NCBI GenBank assembly: GCA_944391405.1
Contig: CALXTN010000003.1
Span: 1-64,000 of the forward strand
Origin: an uncultured Alphaproteobacteria bacterium
GTDB lineage: Bacteria; Pseudomonadota; Alphaproteobacteria; RF32; CAG-239
Direction of reading: 5' to 3'
DNA: 64,000 nt
Shown here: piece by piece, positions 61,524-64,000 of the stretch
Layout: each line of letters opens with the position of its first letter
How positions within the stretch are numbered: position 1 is the first letter of the stretch
Notes under the pieces: generated by a model
Database searches by the model: none
What the model was told of the DNA's origin: nothing
Seen by the model: the letters and a program-made list of their open reading frames with translations, nothing else
Translations under genes and position numbers: made by a program

Positions 61524-64000
61524 ATGACTGAGAAGAGAAAATATTACCCCGAATTGAATGCTAAAATCAATTTTCCCGAAATGGAAAAAAATATTTTGAA
61601 CTTCTGGGAAGAGGATAAAACTTTTGAAAAGTCTGTACACAATCGTGACGGTGCAGCTGAGTTTGTTTTTTATGATGGACCTCCTTTTGCAAATGGAACT
61701 CCTCACTATGGACATATGATGGTTTCTTATGTTAAAGATGCTGTTGCTCGTTTTCAGACGATGGGCGGGAAAAAAGTTGAGCGTCGCTTGGGTTGGGACT
61801 GCCATGGTCTGCCTGCCGAGATGTCTGCAGAAAAACAACTTGGTGTTTCTGGTCGTAAACAAATTGAAGCCTACGGTGTTGAGAAGTTTAATGACTTTTG
61901 CCGCAAAGATGTTTTGAAATATTCAAATATTTGGGTTGATATGTTCAAACGTATCGGTCGTTGGGTTGATTTCAACCATGATTATAAAACGATGAACTTG
62001 CCTTTTATGGAAAGTGTTATTCATAACTTTAAAGAATTGTATGACAAAGGTTTGGTTTATGAAGATTATCGCGTGCTTCCTTATTCTTGGGCTGCGGAAA
62101 CTCCTCTTTCAAACTTTGAAGTAAACCTTGGTTATCGTGATAAAACTGATAATGCTATTACTGTAATGTTTACTTTGGAAAACGGTCAGAAAATCTTGGT
62201 CTGGACAACAACGCCTTGGACGCTTCCTTCTAACTTGATGTTAGCTGTTGGAAAGGATATTGATTACGTTGTTATGAACGAAAACGGACAAGATTATATT
62301 TTGGCTGAAGCAAGATTAAGCAGTTATAAAAAACAACTTGAAAATGCAACAGTGATTAAGAAAATTAAAGGTTCTGATTTGGTTGGTATGAATTATACTC
62401 CTATGTTCCCTTATTTCTCTCATTTCAAAGATAAAGGTGCTTTTAAGGTTTTGAGCGGTGAGTTTGTTTCTACTGAAGATGGTACGGGTGTTGTTCATAT
62501 CGCCCCAGGCTTTGGACAAGATGACTTCGATGTTTGCCGAGCTTATGATGAAAACTTCCCTGTTGCATGCCCTGTTGATGAAGCTGGTAAATTTACGGCA
62601 GAAGTTCCTGATTATGAAGGAAAGCAAGTTTTTGAAACTAATGAATCAATTATGCAGTGGCTGAAATCGAACGGTCTTTTGGTAAAAAAAGAGCAATATA
62701 CTCATACTTATCCATATTGCTGGAGAACAGATACTCCTTTAATTTATAAAGCTATGTCTTCTTGGTTTGTTAAAGTTACGGATTTCCGTGATGATATGGT
62801 TAAAAATAACCAACAAATTAATTGGCTCCCTTCTCATATTAAAGATGGGCGTTTCGGAAAATGGTTAGAAGGTGCTCGTGATTGGTCTATTTCTCGTAAC
62901 CGTTTTTGGGGTACACCTATTCCAGTTTGGAAATCTGATAATCCCAAATTCCCGAGAGTTGATGTTTTGGGTTCTATTGCTGAAATTAAAGAAAAAACAG
63001 GTTTTGATGTAGACAATCTTCACAAACCTTATATTGATGATGTTGTTTATCCTAACCCAGATGATCCATCCGGAAAAACAATGATGCGTCGTGTTTCTGA
63101 CGTATTTGACTGCTGGTTTGAGAGTGGTTCTATGCCTTACGCTCAGGTGCATTATCCGTTTGAAAATAAAGAATGGTTTGAAAATCACTTCCCGGCTGAC
63201 TTTATTGTGGAAGCTATTGACCAAACTCGTGGTTGGTTCTACACGTTGACAGTTCTTTCCACCGCTCTTCACAATAAACCAGCTTTCAAAAACTGTATTT
63301 GCACAGGGTTATTGATGGCTGAGGGTGGACAAAAACTTTCTAAACGATTGAAGAACTATCCTGACCCGAATGATATTCTTGAAACAATTGGTTCTGATGC
63401 TTTGCGTTGGTTCTTAATTTCTTCTCCAGTTCTTAAAGGCGGTAACGTTGCCGTTGATAAAGAAGGTAAAGAAATTGCCAAAGCTGCTCGTAAAGCTCTT
63501 ATTCCGTTCTGGAACGCTTATTACTTCTTTACTTTATATGCTAATGCTGAAGGAATTGAAGCTAAAGAAATTTCTCAATCTGGTGATGTGTTAGACAGTT
63601 ATATCTTGGCTAAATTAAAGGCGCTGTCTGATATTGTTCGCAAAGATATGAACGAATATGAAATCGCCAGAGCTTGTGCACAAATTGAAGATTTCTTGGA
63701 GATTTTGAATAACTGGTATATTCGTCGTTCTCGTGCTCGTTTCTGGAGTGGTGATGATTTGAGCGCTTTCAATACGCTTTATACCGTTTTGGTTAATGTG
63801 GCCAAGATTGCTGCTCCGTTAATGCCATTTATGAGTGAGTTCGTGTATAAAGGATTAACCGGAAAAGAATCTGTTCACTTGGAAGATTTACCCAACTTAT
63901 CTGCTATCACCGATAACGCTCAATTAATTGAACAAATGGATATGGTCAGAGCAATTTCTTCTGTTGCAAAAGCTATTCGTGAAGAACATAAATTGCGTAA
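61524..64000 (+). CDS. ileS: isoleucyl-tRNA synthetase (3' end beyond window)
   Basis: 825 residues are visible from ATG 61524. They show the HIGH-type motif H61-Y-G-H64 within DGPPFANGTPHYGH and class Ia editing domain segments (TTPWTLPSNLMLAVG). KLSKR is at 604-608 and WYIRRSRARFW lies further on. The pattern (PHYGH, RFQTMGGKKVERRLGWDCHG, KRLKNYPDP) is that of the long, eukaryote-like type 2 IleS, which is typically less sensitive to mupirocin. AAGGA lies 12 bases before the ATG. The gene is divergent from the autotransporter, with about 180 bases between. The C-terminal anticodon-binding part lies past the edge. Confidence 0.95.
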   Translation, partial: MTEKRKYYPELNAKINFPEMEKNILNFWEEDKTFEKSVHNRDGAAEFVFYDGPPFANGTPHYGHMMVSYVKDAVARFQTMGGKKVERRLGWDCHGLPAEMSAEKQLGVSGRKQIEAYGVEKFNDFCRKDVLKYSNIWVDMFKRIGRWVDFNHDYKTMNLPFMESVIHNFKELYDKGLVYEDYRVLPYSWAAETPLSNFEVNLGYRDKTDNAITVMFTLENGQKILVWTTTPWTLPSNLMLAVGKDIDYVVMNENGQDYILAEARLSSYKKQLENATVIKKIKGSDLVGMNYTPMFPYFSHFKDKGAFKVLSGEFVSTEDGTGVVHIAPGFGQDDFDVCRAYDENFPVACPVDEAGKFTAEVPDYEGKQVFETNESIMQWLKSNGLLVKKEQYTHTYPYCWRTDTPLIYKAMSSWFVKVTDFRDDMVKNNQQINWLPSHIKDGRFGKWLEGARDWSISRNRFWGTPIPVWKSDNPKFPRVDVLGSIAEIKEKTGFDVDNLHKPYIDDVVYPNPDDPSGKTMMRRVSDVFDCWFESGSMPYAQVHYPFENKEWFENHFPADFIVEAIDQTRGWFYTLTVLSTALHNKPAFKNCICTGLLMAEGGQKLSKRLKNYPDPNDILETIGSDALRWFLISSPVLKGGNVAVDKEGKEIAKAARKALIPFWNAYYFFTLYANAEGIEAKEISQSGDVLDSYILAKLKALSDIVRKDMNEYEIARACAQIEDFLEILNNWYIRRSRARFWSGDDLSAFNTLYTVLVNVAKIAAPLMPFMSEFVYKGLTGKESVHLEDLPNLSAITDNAQLIEQMDMVRAISSVAKAIREEHKLR

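Overview
The window is a low-GC bacterial chromosome segment. Most genes have clear Shine-Dalgarno sequences, and most transcription units end in simple hairpin-plus-T terminators. The backbone gene orders rimP-nusA-ylxR-infB-rbfA and yfgM-like/bamB/der, an N-terminally extended S9 protein, MtaB, and a lipoprotein plus outer-membrane autotransporter indicate a Gram-negative proteobacterium. The best fit is an AT-rich Alphaproteobacterium of the host-associated or gut type. That placement is inference from gene content, not a database result. No insertion sequence, prophage or CRISPR array was seen.

Layout. 1-9.9 kb: a secreted thioredoxin-like protein, a double-domain ArsR regulator convergent with a class A beta-lactamase, tRNA-Asn and tRNA-Cys, rpiB-glyA, an AlkD-like protein overlapping a nagB homologue that lacks the catalytic Asp, and an operon of a TPR protein with two GT-C-like membrane proteins. 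10.0-17.5 kb: the most unusual region. Five cassettes in a row each carry a TTGACA promoter, a near-identical leader of about 35 nt with a tiny ORF and no Shine-Dalgarno, a predicted alpha-helical repeat protein and a terminator. Three proteins are 591-593 aa, one is 202 aa, and one copy is a decayed pseudogene. 17.5-23.3 kb: sugar transporter, SixA-like phosphatase, nucleotidyltransferase-like protein, YbaK-type deacylase, rplM-rpsI, and a lysine-rich protein with a small glycine-rich hydrophobic domain. 23.5-32.7 kb: transketolase, an RNA m5U methyltransferase, a membrane protein, YfgM-like/BamB/ThyX/Der.

32.8-50 kb: an orphan prepilin, a MIF-type tautomerase, an MsbA-like ABC transporter, a cold-shock protein, tRNA-Gln(CUG), mutY, tRNA-Leu(CAG), uppP, an mtaB-ftsY-xseA operon, two membrane-anchored GT8 glycosyltransferases, pgpA, an ABC-F ATPase, a Sel1 protein followed by a flippase-like membrane protein, and mscL. 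50-55.8 kb: the rimP-nusA-ylxR-infB-rbfA translation operon. 55.9-61.3 kb: one 1825-aa surface protein with an ankyrin-like segment, an internal membrane helix, EGF-like Cys-rich modules, a beta-solenoid and an autotransporter barrel. 61.5 kb to the end: ileS, cut by the window edge.

The best candidate for something undescribed is the 10.0-17.5 kb multigene family with its shared promoter and mini-ORF leader. Next come the autotransporter architecture, the NagB homologue with an altered active site, and the beta-lactamase and MIF homologue.
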